Assembly: GCA_964420455.1 (NCBI GenBank)
Contig: CAYQTO010000049.1
Location: 1-21,188 of the forward strand
Direction: 5' to 3'
Length of the DNA stretch: 21,188 nt
Origin: CAYQTO01 sp964420455
GTDB lineage: Bacteria; Sumerlaeota; Sumerlaeia; SLMS01
Within the stretch, counting starts at the first letter, position 1. Every line of letters begins with the position of its first letter. The position numbers and the translations under genes were made by a program. Shown one piece after another: positions 7,461 through 15,261 of the stretch. The notes under the pieces were generated by a model. The model made no database searches, was not told the DNA's origin, and was given only the letters and a program-made list of their open reading frames with translations.

Positions 7461-8101
7461 CGGAGCTGGTGCAGGGGATGGCCTTTTTCGAGGGCCTTGC
7501 GCTGGTAATTGGTCATGACATCGTCGGGTTCCGGCTCGAGGTCGGCGCGGCGGTATTCGAGCTTGCGGAGGAATGGCACCCCGTCGAGCAGCCCGATGAT
7601 GACCTCGTAGTAGTCGGTAATGTCTGTCTTGATATACAGGAGTCCGCCGGGCCGGAGGGTCCTGTCGAGGATCGGGACAAGGCGGGGCTGGAAGAGGCGG
7701 CGCTTGAAGTGGCGCTTCTTGAACCAGGGATCACTGTATAGAATGATGTACGCGTCGACGGCGGCGGGGGGGGCGAACTCCTCGAGGAAGTAGTGGGCGT
7801 CGGTGCGTACGATGCGGGTGTTGAGGAGGTTGCGCCGGCGCCACTTGTCCTTGGCGCGGCGGACCTGCTTGCCGTCGCGCTCGAGGGCGAGGAAGTTGAC
7901 GCTGGGCCGCCGGGCCGCCTCCGTGGAAAGGAACGAGCCGCTTCCCGAACCAATCTCGATTTCGGTGCGAGCCTCCCGCCCGAAGATTGCGGCAAAGTCG
8001 AGGGGCCTGGCGAGGTCCGCCGGATTCAGCTCGACGTCCCATCCACCAAGTTCGCTGCGCTTGAGGGGAGGCGTGCACGCCTCGGGCCGGAAATCGCTCA
8101 T
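7445..8101 (-). CDS. trmB: tRNA (guanine-N7-)-methyltransferase (TrmB)
   Basis: TrmB forms m7G46 in the tRNA variable loop using S-adenosylmethionine. The 218-residue Rossmann methyltransferase has the SAM-binding motif IEIGSGSGSF (about 48-57), the acidic LALERD (71-76), and the TrmB signature SDPWFKKRHFKRR (123-135), usually PDPWPKKRHxKRR. It also has the C-terminal TNYQRKALEKGHPLHQL. The ATG at 8101 overlaps the upstream stop as ATGA, indicating translational coupling with the 130-residue gene. The frame continues upstream but belongs to other genes there. Pro-to-Ser in the signature is a small oddity; the catalytic Asp is kept. It is the last gene of a three-gene leftward operon. Confidence 0.95.
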   Translation of the reverse strand: MSDFRPEACTPPLKRSELGGWDVELNPADLARPLDFAAIFGREARTEIEIGSGSGSFLSTEAARRPSVNFLALERDGKQVRRAKDKWRRRNLLNTRIVRTDAHYFLEEFAPPAAVDAYIILYSDPWFKKRHFKRRLFQPRLVPILDRTLRPGGLLYIKTDITDYYEVIIGLLDGVPFLRKLEYRRADLEPEPDDVMTNYQRKALEKGHPLHQLRYERV

Positions 8102-8490
8102 GCCTCGGGGTCGGCCAGAAACTCCCCGATGTTCGTCGACAGGACCTTCGTTTCCGGCTCCACCTGCATGATCTTCCACACGTACAGGCCGAGCACACGC
8201 TTGACCGCGTCGGAAACCTCCGGGCGCGTCATCTTTTCGAGGCCGACGGTCACCCCGCCCTCCTCCCGGGTCGAGATGCGGACGAGGAAATGCTTCGCAA
8301 ATCCGCGTTCCACCACGAGGGTGCTGATGAGTACGACGCCCTTGTCGTGGGAAAGGAAGGCGTCCTCGGCCTTGAAGCGCCGGCCACCTTCCGCAAAGAC
8401 CGTCGGCTGAAACGCCAGCCAGATGTCCTCGACGGTAAAGGGACCCTCGATGGCTACGTGGGGCATGGAGTCGTAGATCTCCCGGATCAT
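8098..8490 (-). CDS. Conserved-looking hypothetical protein, 130 residues, coupled to trmB
   Basis: I do not recognise this protein. It is a small soluble alpha/beta protein with no signal peptide, membrane helix or cysteine. Visible stretches include IEGPFTVEDIWLAFQPTVF (about 14-32), alternating hydrophobic strands (GVVLISTLVVER, HFLVRIST, GVTVGLEKM) and an amphipathic helix (PEVSDAVKRVLGLYVWKIM). It is certainly translated: its ATG overlaps the peptidase stop (ATGA), and its own stop overlaps the trmB start (ATGA). Codon use looks like its neighbours. The context suggests a cytoplasmic role alongside TrmB, but function cannot be assigned. Confidence 0.85.
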   Translation of the reverse strand: MIREIYDSMPHVAIEGPFTVEDIWLAFQPTVFAEGGRRFKAEDAFLSHDKGVVLISTLVVERGFAKHFLVRISTREEGGVTVGLEKMTRPEVSDAVKRVLGLYVWKIMQVEPETKVLSTNIGEFLADPEA

Positions 8491-9590
8491 GTTGTGGAAG
8501 CGCCTGCGGGAAGCACCGCGAGCGACTTGGGTGCGCGCGACAGGATGCGAGCGCCGTTGGGTTCCAGAACGAGGTAGTCCTCGATGCGGACGCCACCGAA
8601 GCCCGGGATGTAGATTCCAGGTTCGATGGTGACCACGTTCCCTGCTTCGAGGCGATAATCGTTCGCCCGGGGGCTTAGGCGCGGCTCCTCGTGAATGTCG
8701 ATTCCGACGCCATGGCCAAGGCCGTGGCCGAAGTACTCGCCGTAGCCCGCCGTCGCGATGAACTCCCGTGCAACGGCGTCGACCTCGCGCCCGGTCAGGC
8801 CGGGGCGGATCGCCTTGATCGCGGCCTGGTTAGCCCCGAGGCACACCTCGTAAATCTTCTCAAAACGGCGCGAGACCCGGCCCAGCACCGGGGTTCTCGT
8901 GAGGTCGGAACAATAGCCGTCGACGATCGCCCCAAGATCAATAGTGACCGGGTCGCCGGCACGGAGCTTCCTGCGCCCAGGCTGATGGTGAGGGCGCGAG
9001 GAGTTCCGCCCCGAGGCGACGATGTTGGGGAAGGACTCGCCCTCGCCGCCAAGCTCCTCGGAAAGGAAGCGGATCCGGCGGCTGATGGTCCGCTCGTCCG
9101 CGCCAGTCACAAGAAGTGCCATGGCCGCCTCCATCATGCGGTCGGCGAGGCGGACCGCCTTGCGGATGTGGCGGAGCTCCTCGGCGTCCTTGACCCGCCT
9201 CAAGGCCATGGGCAGGTCGTGGGCCCTCACAAGGCGTGCCGGCCGTGTATATCCACGGAGGGATTCCAGCTCGCCCACCGTGATGGATGTCTCATGACCG
9301 ATGCGGCGGTAGCCCCGCTTGCGGAACCACGCACGGAGGAACTCCTGGCTGCCGGTGGTGGGCTGGACGACGATGTCGAAGCCGGGCAGGGCGGACTCGG
9401 CCATTTCGCCGTATCGGGCGTCTGTGATCAGCGTGGCGCGGCCCCCATCGATCACCAGAATTGAATAGGTGGAGCGAAAGCGCGTGAAGTAGTGCGCGTT
9501 GGATCGGTCGAGCACGACGAAGGCATCGAGCTCGCGCTCGGCGAGGAGGGACCGGAGACGTTCGTGGCGGGCGTGGAGGGTCGGGTTCAA
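8487..9590 (-). CDS. M24-family Xaa-Pro aminopeptidase/dipeptidase (PepP/PepQ-like)
   Basis: This is a cytoplasmic dinuclear-metal peptidase of the creatinase/aminopeptidase P fold, 367 residues. The N-terminal creatinase-like domain (about 5-130) has RLRSLLAERELDAFVVLDRSNAHYFTRF. The pita-bread catalytic domain shows the expected ligands D218 (DLGA), D229 (SDLTRT), H293 (GHGLGHGVG), E323 (TIEPGIYIPG) and E337 (GVRIEDYL). The substrate His is at about 201 in RPHHQP, where most relatives have LPHAxP. The start is TTG (minus-strand 9590-9588) giving MNPTLHARHERL; no in-frame ATG or strong SD is seen nearby, so it may be shifted slightly. It heads the peptidase-unknown-trmB operon and diverges from tsaC. 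PepP and PepQ cannot be separated from sequence alone. Confidence 0.92.
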   Translation of the reverse strand: MNPTLHARHERLRSLLAERELDAFVVLDRSNAHYFTRFRSTYSILVIDGGRATLITDARYGEMAESALPGFDIVVQPTTGSQEFLRAWFRKRGYRRIGHETSITVGELESLRGYTRPARLVRAHDLPMALRRVKDAEELRHIRKAVRLADRMMEAAMALLVTGADERTISRRIRFLSEELGGEGESFPNIVASGRNSSRPHHQPGRRKLRAGDPVTIDLGAIVDGYCSDLTRTPVLGRVSRRFEKIYEVCLGANQAAIKAIRPGLTGREVDAVAREFIATAGYGEYFGHGLGHGVGIDIHEEPRLSPRANDYRLEAGNVVTIEPGIYIPGFGGVRIEDYLVLEPNGARILSRAPKSLAVLPAGASTT

Positions 9591-9690
9591 TCGGGGGAAT
9601 CCGTGGGTCCGGGCAACTTGGCACTTGGCGCTGCGCGCGGATGTTTTCCAGTCTCGCGGAAAGGTTCAAGCCGGAAGGCGAAGGGCGCGG

Positions 9691-10644
9691 ATGGAAACGG
9701 AAATCATCGACGGGTTCGCCGAGGGCGAGGCGGAGCGCGCAGGGCGGCTGATTCGCGATGGTGCGCTGGTGGCCTTTCCAACCGAAACGGTCTACGGTCT
9801 GGGAGCCAACGCACGAGATCAGGATGCCGTCCGGCGCATCTACGAGGTGAAGGGGCGGCCTCCACACAACCCGCTGATTCTTCATTTGGCAACGGTGGAG
9901 GATGCGCGTGCCCTCGCAGGAGCGTGGGAAGAGCATGTGCAGGCGCTCGCGGACAGGTTCTGGCCTGGCCCGCTCACGCTCGTGGTACCGGCAGCCTCCG
10001 GCCTTGCCGCCGGAGCCTTGGGCGGCGGCGACACCATGGGGCTCCGGGTACCCGCTCATCCGGTGGCTACCCGATGCCTTCGGGCAGCAGGGGTCCCCGT
10101 GGCCGCGCCCAGCGCGAACCCGAGCGGGCGCCTCTCCCCCACCCACCCGGAGGTTGTGGAGGGCTACCTGATTGGCCGCATCGAGGCGATCCTTCGTGGG
10201 GGCCCGGCGCTTGTGGGGCTCGAGTCAACGGTCCTGGACGTCACTGGTGACGAGATGCGCCTGCTGAGGCCCGGGATGATTGGCAAGGACATGATCGAGG
10301 CGGTGGCGGGCCGGCGGGTTGTTACCGCGGAGGGGAAGGAAGGGACTGGGGAACGGTTGCGCTCGCCGGGGCAGATGGCCCGGCATTACGCTCCGGCAAT
10401 TCCCCTAGCGCTGGTGACCCAGCCATCGGGGGAAGGGGCGTTTGCCATCCGCCTCGGCGAGGCATTCGAACTGGGCGACCGCTCGATTACGCTGCCGCGG
10501 GCCCCCGCACCTTATGCGGCCTCATTGTATTGGGCCTTGTGGCGGGCGGAGCAATCCGGCGCCCGGAGAATCGAGGTCGAGCGCCCTCCCAAATCCCCCG
10601 ACTGGCAGGCGATTCATGACCGTCTCCATCGGGCTTCCACCTAG
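9691..10644 (+). CDS. L-threonylcarbamoyladenylate synthase, long TsaC/Sua5 form
   Basis: This enzyme makes threonylcarbamoyl-AMP from threonine, bicarbonate and ATP, the first step of tRNA t6A37 synthesis. The 317-residue protein is the Sua5 type. The YrdC/TsaC domain (about 10-195) has VAFPTETVYGLGANA (27-41), KGRPPHNPL (54-62), WPGPLTLV, GLRVPAHP and APSANPSGRLSPT (139-151), plus GLESTVLDV. After a short linker with SPGQMARHYAP (225-235), the Sua5 C-terminal Rossmann-like domain follows (about 237-317). I chose the ATG at 9691, with GAAGG/AAGGG upstream; the frame is open to 9499, but that region overlaps the peptidase and lacks family resemblance. It is separated from pepP-like by a 100-bp divergent gap and is monocistronic. 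Confidence 0.93.
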   Translation: METEIIDGFAEGEAERAGRLIRDGALVAFPTETVYGLGANARDQDAVRRIYEVKGRPPHNPLILHLATVEDARALAGAWEEHVQALADRFWPGPLTLVVPAASGLAAGALGGGDTMGLRVPAHPVATRCLRAAGVPVAAPSANPSGRLSPTHPEVVEGYLIGRIEAILRGGPALVGLESTVLDVTGDEMRLLRPGMIGKDMIEAVAGRRVVTAEGKEGTGERLRSPGQMARHYAPAIPLALVTQPSGEGAFAIRLGEAFELGDRSITLPRAPAPYAASLYWALWRAEQSGARRIEVERPPKSPDWQAIHDRLHRAST

Positions 10645-10723
10645 AAATATCCAAGATTTTTTTGAATTTCCTTGGGGATTCCATGGGAACCCCGGGAAAC
10701 GTCCGTTGGGGAATCACTTACCC

Positions 10724-10768
10724 ACCGCGACCCGTCGCGGTGCAGAAGACGCTCCGGAAGCCTCCGGA
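10724..10768. promoter_or_regulatory. Candidate activator-binding repeats upstream of the pilin gene
   Basis: The 247-bp gap before the pilin gene holds two symmetrical elements. First is a perfect 7-bp inverted repeat, ACCGCGA-CCCG-TCGCGGT, at 10724-10741. Second are two CTCCGGA copies at 10752-10758 and 10762-10768, spaced exactly 10 bp and so on one helix face. They lie about 100-140 bp before the inferred start site, a usual distance for sigma-54 activators. The gap also contains an unusually AT-rich patch with a seven-T run (about 10657-10663) just past the tsaC stop and no convincing ORF. Function is inferred. Confidence 0.4.
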
Positions 10769-10839
10769 CCTTTCGTGTGGAGCACTGGATTACGTGGGCT
10801 TAACAGAAAGGAGAAATTCCATCCCGGGCTTGCCAATGC

Positions 10840-10855
10840 TGGCCCCGCTGCTGCA
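10840..10855 (+). promoter_or_regulatory. Candidate sigma-54 (RpoN) -24/-12 promoter of the pilin gene
   Basis: TGGCCCCGCTGCTGCA fits the sigma-54 consensus TGGCACG-N4-TTGCA at 9 of 12 fixed positions. It has the obligatory GG (10841-10842) and GC (10853-10854) separated by exactly 10 bases. Transcription would begin near 10866, leaving a leader of about 26 nt that contains AAAGG (10883-10887) before the ATG. Type IV pilin genes are often RpoN-dependent. No sigma-54 or activator gene lies in this window. Confidence 0.5.
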
Positions 10856-10891
10856 TAGACGGGCCTTGAAACCACGAACGCTAAAGGTCCC

Positions 10892-11272
10892 ATGCCCCAG
10901 CCACGCCCTCCAAAGGGATTCACCCTCGTCGAGATCATGATCGTTGTGGCGATCCTCTCCGTGATTACCCTGATCGCGATTCCTTCCTTTTTCCGCGCGC
11001 GGGAGCTTTCCCGCAAGCGCGCCTGCCAGGAAAACCAGGCCAAGATTGACGGCGCCAAGCAGCAGTGGGCGCTTGAGACGAGCGCGCCTCCGGACTCGGA
11101 GCCAACATGGACCGATTTGGTCGGTGCCACGCTCTATCTCAGGAAGAGCCCTGCCTGCCCGGCCTCGGGAACCTACACCATCAACGCGGTCAATGAGGAC
11201 CCCGAGTGTTCGCTCGCGACCCAGGACCCGTACCCCCACACCTTCGAGGCAAACCCACCCGGAAGTACCTAA
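10892..11272 (+). CDS. Type IV pilin-like / pseudopilin precursor (prepilin N-terminal methylation motif)
   Basis: This 126-residue precursor has a short charged leader ending in Gly9. The prepilin-peptidase site G|FTLVEIMIVVAILSVI follows, with Glu at mature +5 (E14) and a hydrophobic helix at about 10-31. Prepilin peptidase would cleave after G9 and methylate F10, and the helix would anchor and polymerise the subunit. The small globular part begins CQENQAKIDGAKQQWALE and has KSPACPASGTYTINAVNEDPECS, with cysteines at 45, 89 and 106. The last two may form a disulfide loop. This short domain is common in pilin-like proteins of PVC-type genomes. AAAGG precedes the ATG. The gene is monocistronic, bounded by a candidate sigma-54 promoter and a strong terminator, and no pilus assembly gene is near. 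Confidence 0.93.
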   Translation: MPQPRPPKGFTLVEIMIVVAILSVITLIAIPSFFRARELSRKRACQENQAKIDGAKQQWALETSAPPDSEPTWTDLVGATLYLRKSPACPASGTYTINAVNEDPECSLATQDPYPHTFEANPPGST

Positions 11273-11304
11273 GCGCGTCGGGGGACCATTGGACAGGTAG
11301 CACG

Positions 11305-11332
11305 GGGGCGCTTCGGCGCCCCTCTTTTTTTT
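11305..11332 (+). terminator. Intrinsic terminator after the pilin gene
   Basis: GGGGCGC-TTCG-GCGCCCC is a perfect 7-bp GC stem closed by the extra-stable UUCG tetraloop, followed by TC and eight T residues. It lies 32 nt after the pilin stop and is the clearest terminator in the window. Confidence 0.95.
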
Positions 11333-11593
11333 GCCGGGCCTGGGTCGATTTGAAACGCTCCCTTCCCGGGGAGCCCCCCTTGGCCCCGCCGAGAACGGGC
11401 TAAGTCCTCTTTTCGCAGACCGTCGCGCCATACCCTTGGTGGTACAGAATTTGTCTGCCGCCGTTCCAGCGTATGGAAGGAGAGGCGGTCGTAACGAACC
11501 GGGCGAGGCGATGCCAAACCTCCCCCGGTGTCCGGAAATCTCCTCCACGATGAGAGACCATCATCACTTACCGACCGGGGGATTTGGCCTTTC
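11333..11593. other. Non-coding gap between the pilin terminator and the gld-like operon
   Basis: With the terminator, the stop-to-start gap is 321 bp. It presumably holds the promoter of the ABC operon. I see a small hairpin (GCTCCC/GGGAGC, 11357-11374) without a U-run. A weak hexamer pair TTGTCT/TATGGA (11451-11477) has a 15-nt spacer, which I do not trust as a promoter. Overlapping open frames show no family resemblance. No tRNA or recognisable riboswitch is evident. Confidence 0.5.
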
Positions 11594-12562
11594 ATGTCAG
11601 CAGTGATTGAGATTCGCAAGTTGCGCAAGGAGTTCGGCTCCTTCGTGGCGGTGGACGATGTGTCGTTCACGGTGAAGGGAGGCGAGGTGCTCGGCTTCCT
11701 GGGGCCGAATGGCGCGGGAAAGTCGACCACCATGAAGATGGCGACGGGCTTCCTGGCGCCGACGTCGGGAACGGCGGCGCTGTGCGGGCACGACATCCTG
11801 AAGGAACCCGTCAAGGCGAAGCGGGTGCTTGGGTACCTGCCGGAAGGGGCACCGGCGTACCCGGACATGACGCCATGGAGCTTCCTGAAGTTCGTCGCGC
11901 AGGTCCGGGGATACCAGGGGAGTGAGGCTCGCAAGCGGATCGACCGCGCGGTGGAGCTGACCTCGCTGGAGTCGCACCTGTATGTTCCGGTGGAGGCGCT
12001 TTCGAAGGGTTTCCGGCGCCGGCTGGGGCTTGCCCAGGCGATCCTTCATGATCCGCCGATCCTGATCATGGACGAGCCGACCGACGGCCTGGACCCGAAC
12101 CAGAAGTTCGAGGTCCGCAACCTGATCAAGAGCATGGCGGCGGAGAAGGCCATCGTGCTGTCGACGCACATCCTCGAGGAGGTGGAGGCGGTGTGCACGA
12201 GGGCGGTGATCATCGCCGCGGGAAAGGTGATCGCGGACGGGACGCCGGCGGAGTTGCAGGCGCGCTCCGAAACGCACAATGCGGTTTCCCTCCGGGTAAA
12301 GAAAGGGACGGCGGAAGGGATCGAAGGGAAGCTCGGGCAACTCGACGACGTCGCCCGTATAGACACCCTGGCGGAGGAGAACGGATCGATGGCCTTCCGC
12401 GTGGTGCCGAAAGGCGGCAGGCCCATCCTGCACGCGGTGAGTGAATGCGCCCGGTCGGGCAATTGGCACGTGGACGAGATTCGCGAGGAGCATGGGCGGC
12501 TGGACGACGTGTTCCGGGCACTGACACGAGAGGCCACTAGCAAGGCCGGAAGGGAGACCTGA
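11594..12562 (+). CDS. ABC transporter ATP-binding protein, GldA-like
   Basis: This is the ATPase of an ABC-2-type transporter, 322 residues. Walker A is GPNGAGKST (37-45), the Q-loop region is GYLPEGAPAYPDMT (about 80-93), the signature is LSKGFRRRLGLA (136-147), Walker B is ILIMDEPTDGLD (156-167), and the switch His is in STHILEE (H192). The SKGF variant of LSGGQ is typical of the GldA/NosF-like drug-export subgroup. A C-terminal extension (about 220-322) includes the regulatory beta domain seen in that group. The start MSAVIEIRKL at 11594 fits the family; an upstream in-frame ATG at 11528 lacks similarity. It heads a four-gene operon, with the next gene 4 nt away. Substrate is unknown. Confidence 0.93.
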   Translation: MSAVIEIRKLRKEFGSFVAVDDVSFTVKGGEVLGFLGPNGAGKSTTMKMATGFLAPTSGTAALCGHDILKEPVKAKRVLGYLPEGAPAYPDMTPWSFLKFVAQVRGYQGSEARKRIDRAVELTSLESHLYVPVEALSKGFRRRLGLAQAILHDPPILIMDEPTDGLDPNQKFEVRNLIKSMAAEKAIVLSTHILEEVEAVCTRAVIIAAGKVIADGTPAELQARSETHNAVSLRVKKGTAEGIEGKLGQLDDVARIDTLAEENGSMAFRVVPKGGRPILHAVSECARSGNWHVDEIREEHGRLDDVFRALTREATSKAGRET

Positions 12563-12566
12563 GCGA

Positions 12567-13301
12567 ATGGCGAATATCTGGTATATCTTCAAGCGGGAAA
12601 TCTCGGGCTACTTCATCACGCCGGTAGCCTACGTCTTCATCGTGATCTTCCTGTTCCTGACGGGGATCTTCACGTTCTACGTGGGAGGTTTCTACGAACG
12701 CGGGCAGGCGGATCTGCTACCTTTCTTCAGCTTTCTGCCGTGGCTGTATCTTTTCCTGATTCCCGCCATTACGATGCGTTTGTGGTCTGAGGAACGGAAG
12801 ACGGGCACCATCGAACTGCTGCTGACGTTGCCGATCGAGATGAACCACGCGGTAATCGGGAAGTTTCTCGCCGCGTGGGCGTTTACGGCGATCACGCTCG
12901 TGCTGACCATGCCGCTTTGGATCACGGTCAACTACCTGGGGAATCCGGACAACGGGGTGATCCTGGCGGGCTATATCGGCAGCGTGCTGATGGCGGGGGC
13001 GTACCTGGCGGTCGGTTCCTTCATGTCCTCGCTGACGAAGAACCAAGTGATCGCCTTCGTCTCGACGGTCGTCGTGTTGCTGCTGTTCGTCCTTGCCGGG
13101 TTCGAGGTCGTGACCCAGGTGGTCGAGCCGTGGACCGCGCAGGTGATCGTCGATGCGGTGAGCAGCATGAGCCTGCTTACGAACTTTCAGGATATACAGC
13201 GGGGCGTGATCGACATCCGCCACGTGGTCTACTTCCTGTCGATGATGGCGTGCTTTCTCTTCGCCAACGCCATCATGGTTGAATTGAAAAAGGCCGAATA
13301 A
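12567..13301 (+). CDS. ABC-2 type permease, GldF-like
   Basis: The 244-residue membrane protein has six likely helices (about 17-38, 51-72, 95-121, 132-155, 163-184 and 218-237). It carries the ABC-2 hallmark LWSEERKTGTIELLLTLPI (about 72-90), the cytoplasmic coupling segment of GldF/NosY-type permeases, followed by GKFLAAWAF. It begins IWYIFKREISGYFITPVAYVF, matching the family's 'KRE...YF.SP.AYV' opening. It starts 4 nt after the ATPase stop and 16 nt before the GldG-like gene, so the three are surely co-expressed and form one complex. Homologues take part in gliding in Bacteroidetes, but in other phyla the role is unknown. Confidence 0.93.
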   Translation: MANIWYIFKREISGYFITPVAYVFIVIFLFLTGIFTFYVGGFYERGQADLLPFFSFLPWLYLFLIPAITMRLWSEERKTGTIELLLTLPIEMNHAVIGKFLAAWAFTAITLVLTMPLWITVNYLGNPDNGVILAGYIGSVLMAGAYLAVGSFMSSLTKNQVIAFVSTVVVLLLFVLAGFEVVTQVVEPWTAQVIVDAVSSMSLLTNFQDIQRGVIDIRHVVYFLSMMACFLFANAIMVELKKAE

Positions 13302-13317
13302 GGGGGAAACGACCAAC

Positions 13318-15210
13318 ATGACTGGACGCAAGCTGATGGGCGCCGGCGGGCTGATCATCGCTCTGGTGCTGCTCGTGGCAATCAATGCGGTTTCCAATAC
13401 CGCCCTTACCTCCACCCGGTTGGATCTGACGGAGGAGAAGCTGTACACGCTGACGGAGGGGTCGAAAAACATCGTCCGTGACCTGACGGAGCCAATCACC
13501 CTGCGGTTCTTCTACTCGGAGAAGCTCGCGAACGGTCGCCCCCAGATTGCCGATTACGCCCGACGCGTGGAGGAACTCCTCCGCGAATACGTGTCCTACT
13601 CGGACGGCAACCTGAGGCTCGAAGTCATCGATCCCGAGCCTTTCTCCGACGCGGAGGAGCAAGCCGTCCGCGCGGGAATTCAGGGCATTCCCGTTTCGCA
13701 GACCGAGCGCATCTACCTTGGCCTCCAAGGCGTCAACTCGGTGGATGGACGCGCGGTCATTCCCTTCTTCGACAACGATCAGGAAGCGACCCTCGAGTAC
13801 GACATCTCCGAGCTGATCTACGACCTCGCCAACCCCGAGAAACCGATGGTTGTGATCGTGACGGATCTGCCTGTTCGGGGCAGGACAAACCCCAACGACT
13901 TCACGAACCAGCAACCCCGCGAGCCGGCATGGGCCATCTTTACCGAACTGCAGAACTTGTACAACGTCCAGGTCATCCCCACCACCTCGGAAGCGGTCCC
14001 AACGGGGACCGACGTCCTGATGGTGATTCACCCGAAGGGCCTGACGCCCGATTTGGAGTATGCAATCGACCAATATGTGATGGGCGGCGGAAACACGATC
14101 GTCTTCGTGGATCCGCTGGCCGAGGTGGATGAACCCGAGGCGAATCCCCAGAATCCCATGCAGGCGATGCAGCAACCGCGGGCGAGCGACCTGAACCGGC
14201 TGCTGCGTGCGTGGGGCGTGGAGATGATCGAGGACCAGGTGGTGGGCGATCGTCAGCGGGCGATTCGGGTGCAGGCGGGCACCCCCAACCGGCCGGAATC
14301 GGTGCCGATGGTCATCTACGTGAATCTCCAGGAGGAGGACGTCAACGAGGACCATCTGATGACCCGGGGGCTCGACCAGTTGAACCTGATCAGCCCGGGG
14401 GCGCTGAGGGTGCTTGAGGACGCGGGGACCGAAGTGACGGCCCTGCTCCGGACAACGGAGGATTCACAGCTGATCCCGGAATCGAGCGTGCGCATGTTTC
14501 CGCAGCCCAAGGAATTGCTGGCGGAATTCGATCCTTCGGGCGAACGGCAGCTGTTGGCGGCGCTGATCCAGGGCGAGGCGAAATCGGCGTTCCCCGACGG
14601 ACCGGAGTTCGACACGGTGGAGGACCTGCCGCCGCACCGCGCCACATCGCAAGGGCCCGTTAATGTGGCGGTGTTTGCAGACGTCGACATGCTCGCGGAC
14701 CGTACGTGGATCCAGGTTCAGCAGTTCCTCGGGATGCGAATCCCGAACGTGTTTGCGAACAACGGGGCGCTTGCGATCAACGCCGTTGATTTTCTTTCGG
14801 GCAGCGACGACCTGATCAGCATCCGTGGCCGGGGATCCTTCGCGCGGCCCTTCACCCTCGTGGAGGAAATGGAGCGCCAGGCGAACCAGGACGCGCAGGA
14901 AAAGATCGCGGGGCTCGAGGAGCAGTTGCGTCAAACGCAGCAACGACTCCGCGAGTTGCAGCAGCAGGCCCCGGAGGACAACGCGGTCATGATCGCGTCG
15001 AGCGAGCTTCAGAACGAGATCGAGAAGTTCGAGTTGGAGGAGCTGGAAACGCAGCGCGAATTGCGGCGGCTCCAGCGCTCGCTCCTGGTGGAAGTCGAGC
15101 AACTTGGCAACCGACTCAAGTTCCTTCACGTGGGGCTGATGCCCCTGTTGGTAGGATTGGCGGCGGTCGTCCTCGGCGTAACGAAGTCGAAGCGCCGGCG
15201 GCGCCGCTAG
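13318..15210 (+). CDS. GldG-family ABC transporter accessory protein with periplasmic domain and coiled coil
   Basis: The 630-residue protein belongs to the Gld/ABC-type 'uncharacterised transport system' family. It has an N-terminal membrane helix (about 8-29) and then TSTRLDLTEEKLYTLTEGSKNIVRDLTEPITLRFFYS, the family's diagnostic opening after the helix. A large periplasmic alpha/beta domain resembling class I glutamine amidotransferase or IFT52 folds follows (for example MVVIVTDLPV, VLMVIHPKGLTPDLEYAIDQYVMGGGNTIVFVDP). A long Gln/Glu-rich coiled coil (about 515-600) leads to a C-terminal helix (about 602-622) and a KSKRRRRR tail. Position directly after ATPase and permease supports an envelope complex. 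A Gly-Ser-type catalytic site is not apparent. The Arg-rich end orients the C-terminus in the cytoplasm. Confidence 0.92.
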   Translation: MTGRKLMGAGGLIIALVLLVAINAVSNTALTSTRLDLTEEKLYTLTEGSKNIVRDLTEPITLRFFYSEKLANGRPQIADYARRVEELLREYVSYSDGNLRLEVIDPEPFSDAEEQAVRAGIQGIPVSQTERIYLGLQGVNSVDGRAVIPFFDNDQEATLEYDISELIYDLANPEKPMVVIVTDLPVRGRTNPNDFTNQQPREPAWAIFTELQNLYNVQVIPTTSEAVPTGTDVLMVIHPKGLTPDLEYAIDQYVMGGGNTIVFVDPLAEVDEPEANPQNPMQAMQQPRASDLNRLLRAWGVEMIEDQVVGDRQRAIRVQAGTPNRPESVPMVIYVNLQEEDVNEDHLMTRGLDQLNLISPGALRVLEDAGTEVTALLRTTEDSQLIPESSVRMFPQPKELLAEFDPSGERQLLAALIQGEAKSAFPDGPEFDTVEDLPPHRATSQGPVNVAVFADVDMLADRTWIQVQQFLGMRIPNVFANNGALAINAVDFLSGSDDLISIRGRGSFARPFTLVEEMERQANQDAQEKIAGLEEQLRQTQQRLRELQQQAPEDNAVMIASSELQNEIEKFELEELETQRELRRLQRSLLVEVEQLGNRLKFLHVGLMPLLVGLAAVVLGVTKSKRRRRR

Positions 15211-15261
15211 GAAAGAAGGCCACGACAAGATCAAGAGACGCCGAGGAGCGATAGGACACCC

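Noticed and set aside
9619..9634. TGGCACTTGGCGCTGC as a sigma-54 promoter for tsaC
   Set aside because: The -24-like half is perfect, but GG and GC are 11 bases apart and not the strictly required 10.
10662..10940. A 92-codon frame in the pilin upstream gap
   Set aside because: It overlaps the pilin start in another frame and shows no family features. The gap reads better as regulatory DNA.
11451..11477. TTGTCT/TATGGA as promoter of the gld-like operon
   Set aside because: The spacer is only 15 nt and both hexamers are poor, so this could easily be chance.
11331..11606. A 91-codon frame starting inside the pilin terminator's T-run
   Set aside because: It has no SD, begins in the terminator and overlaps the ABC ATPase start without similarity.
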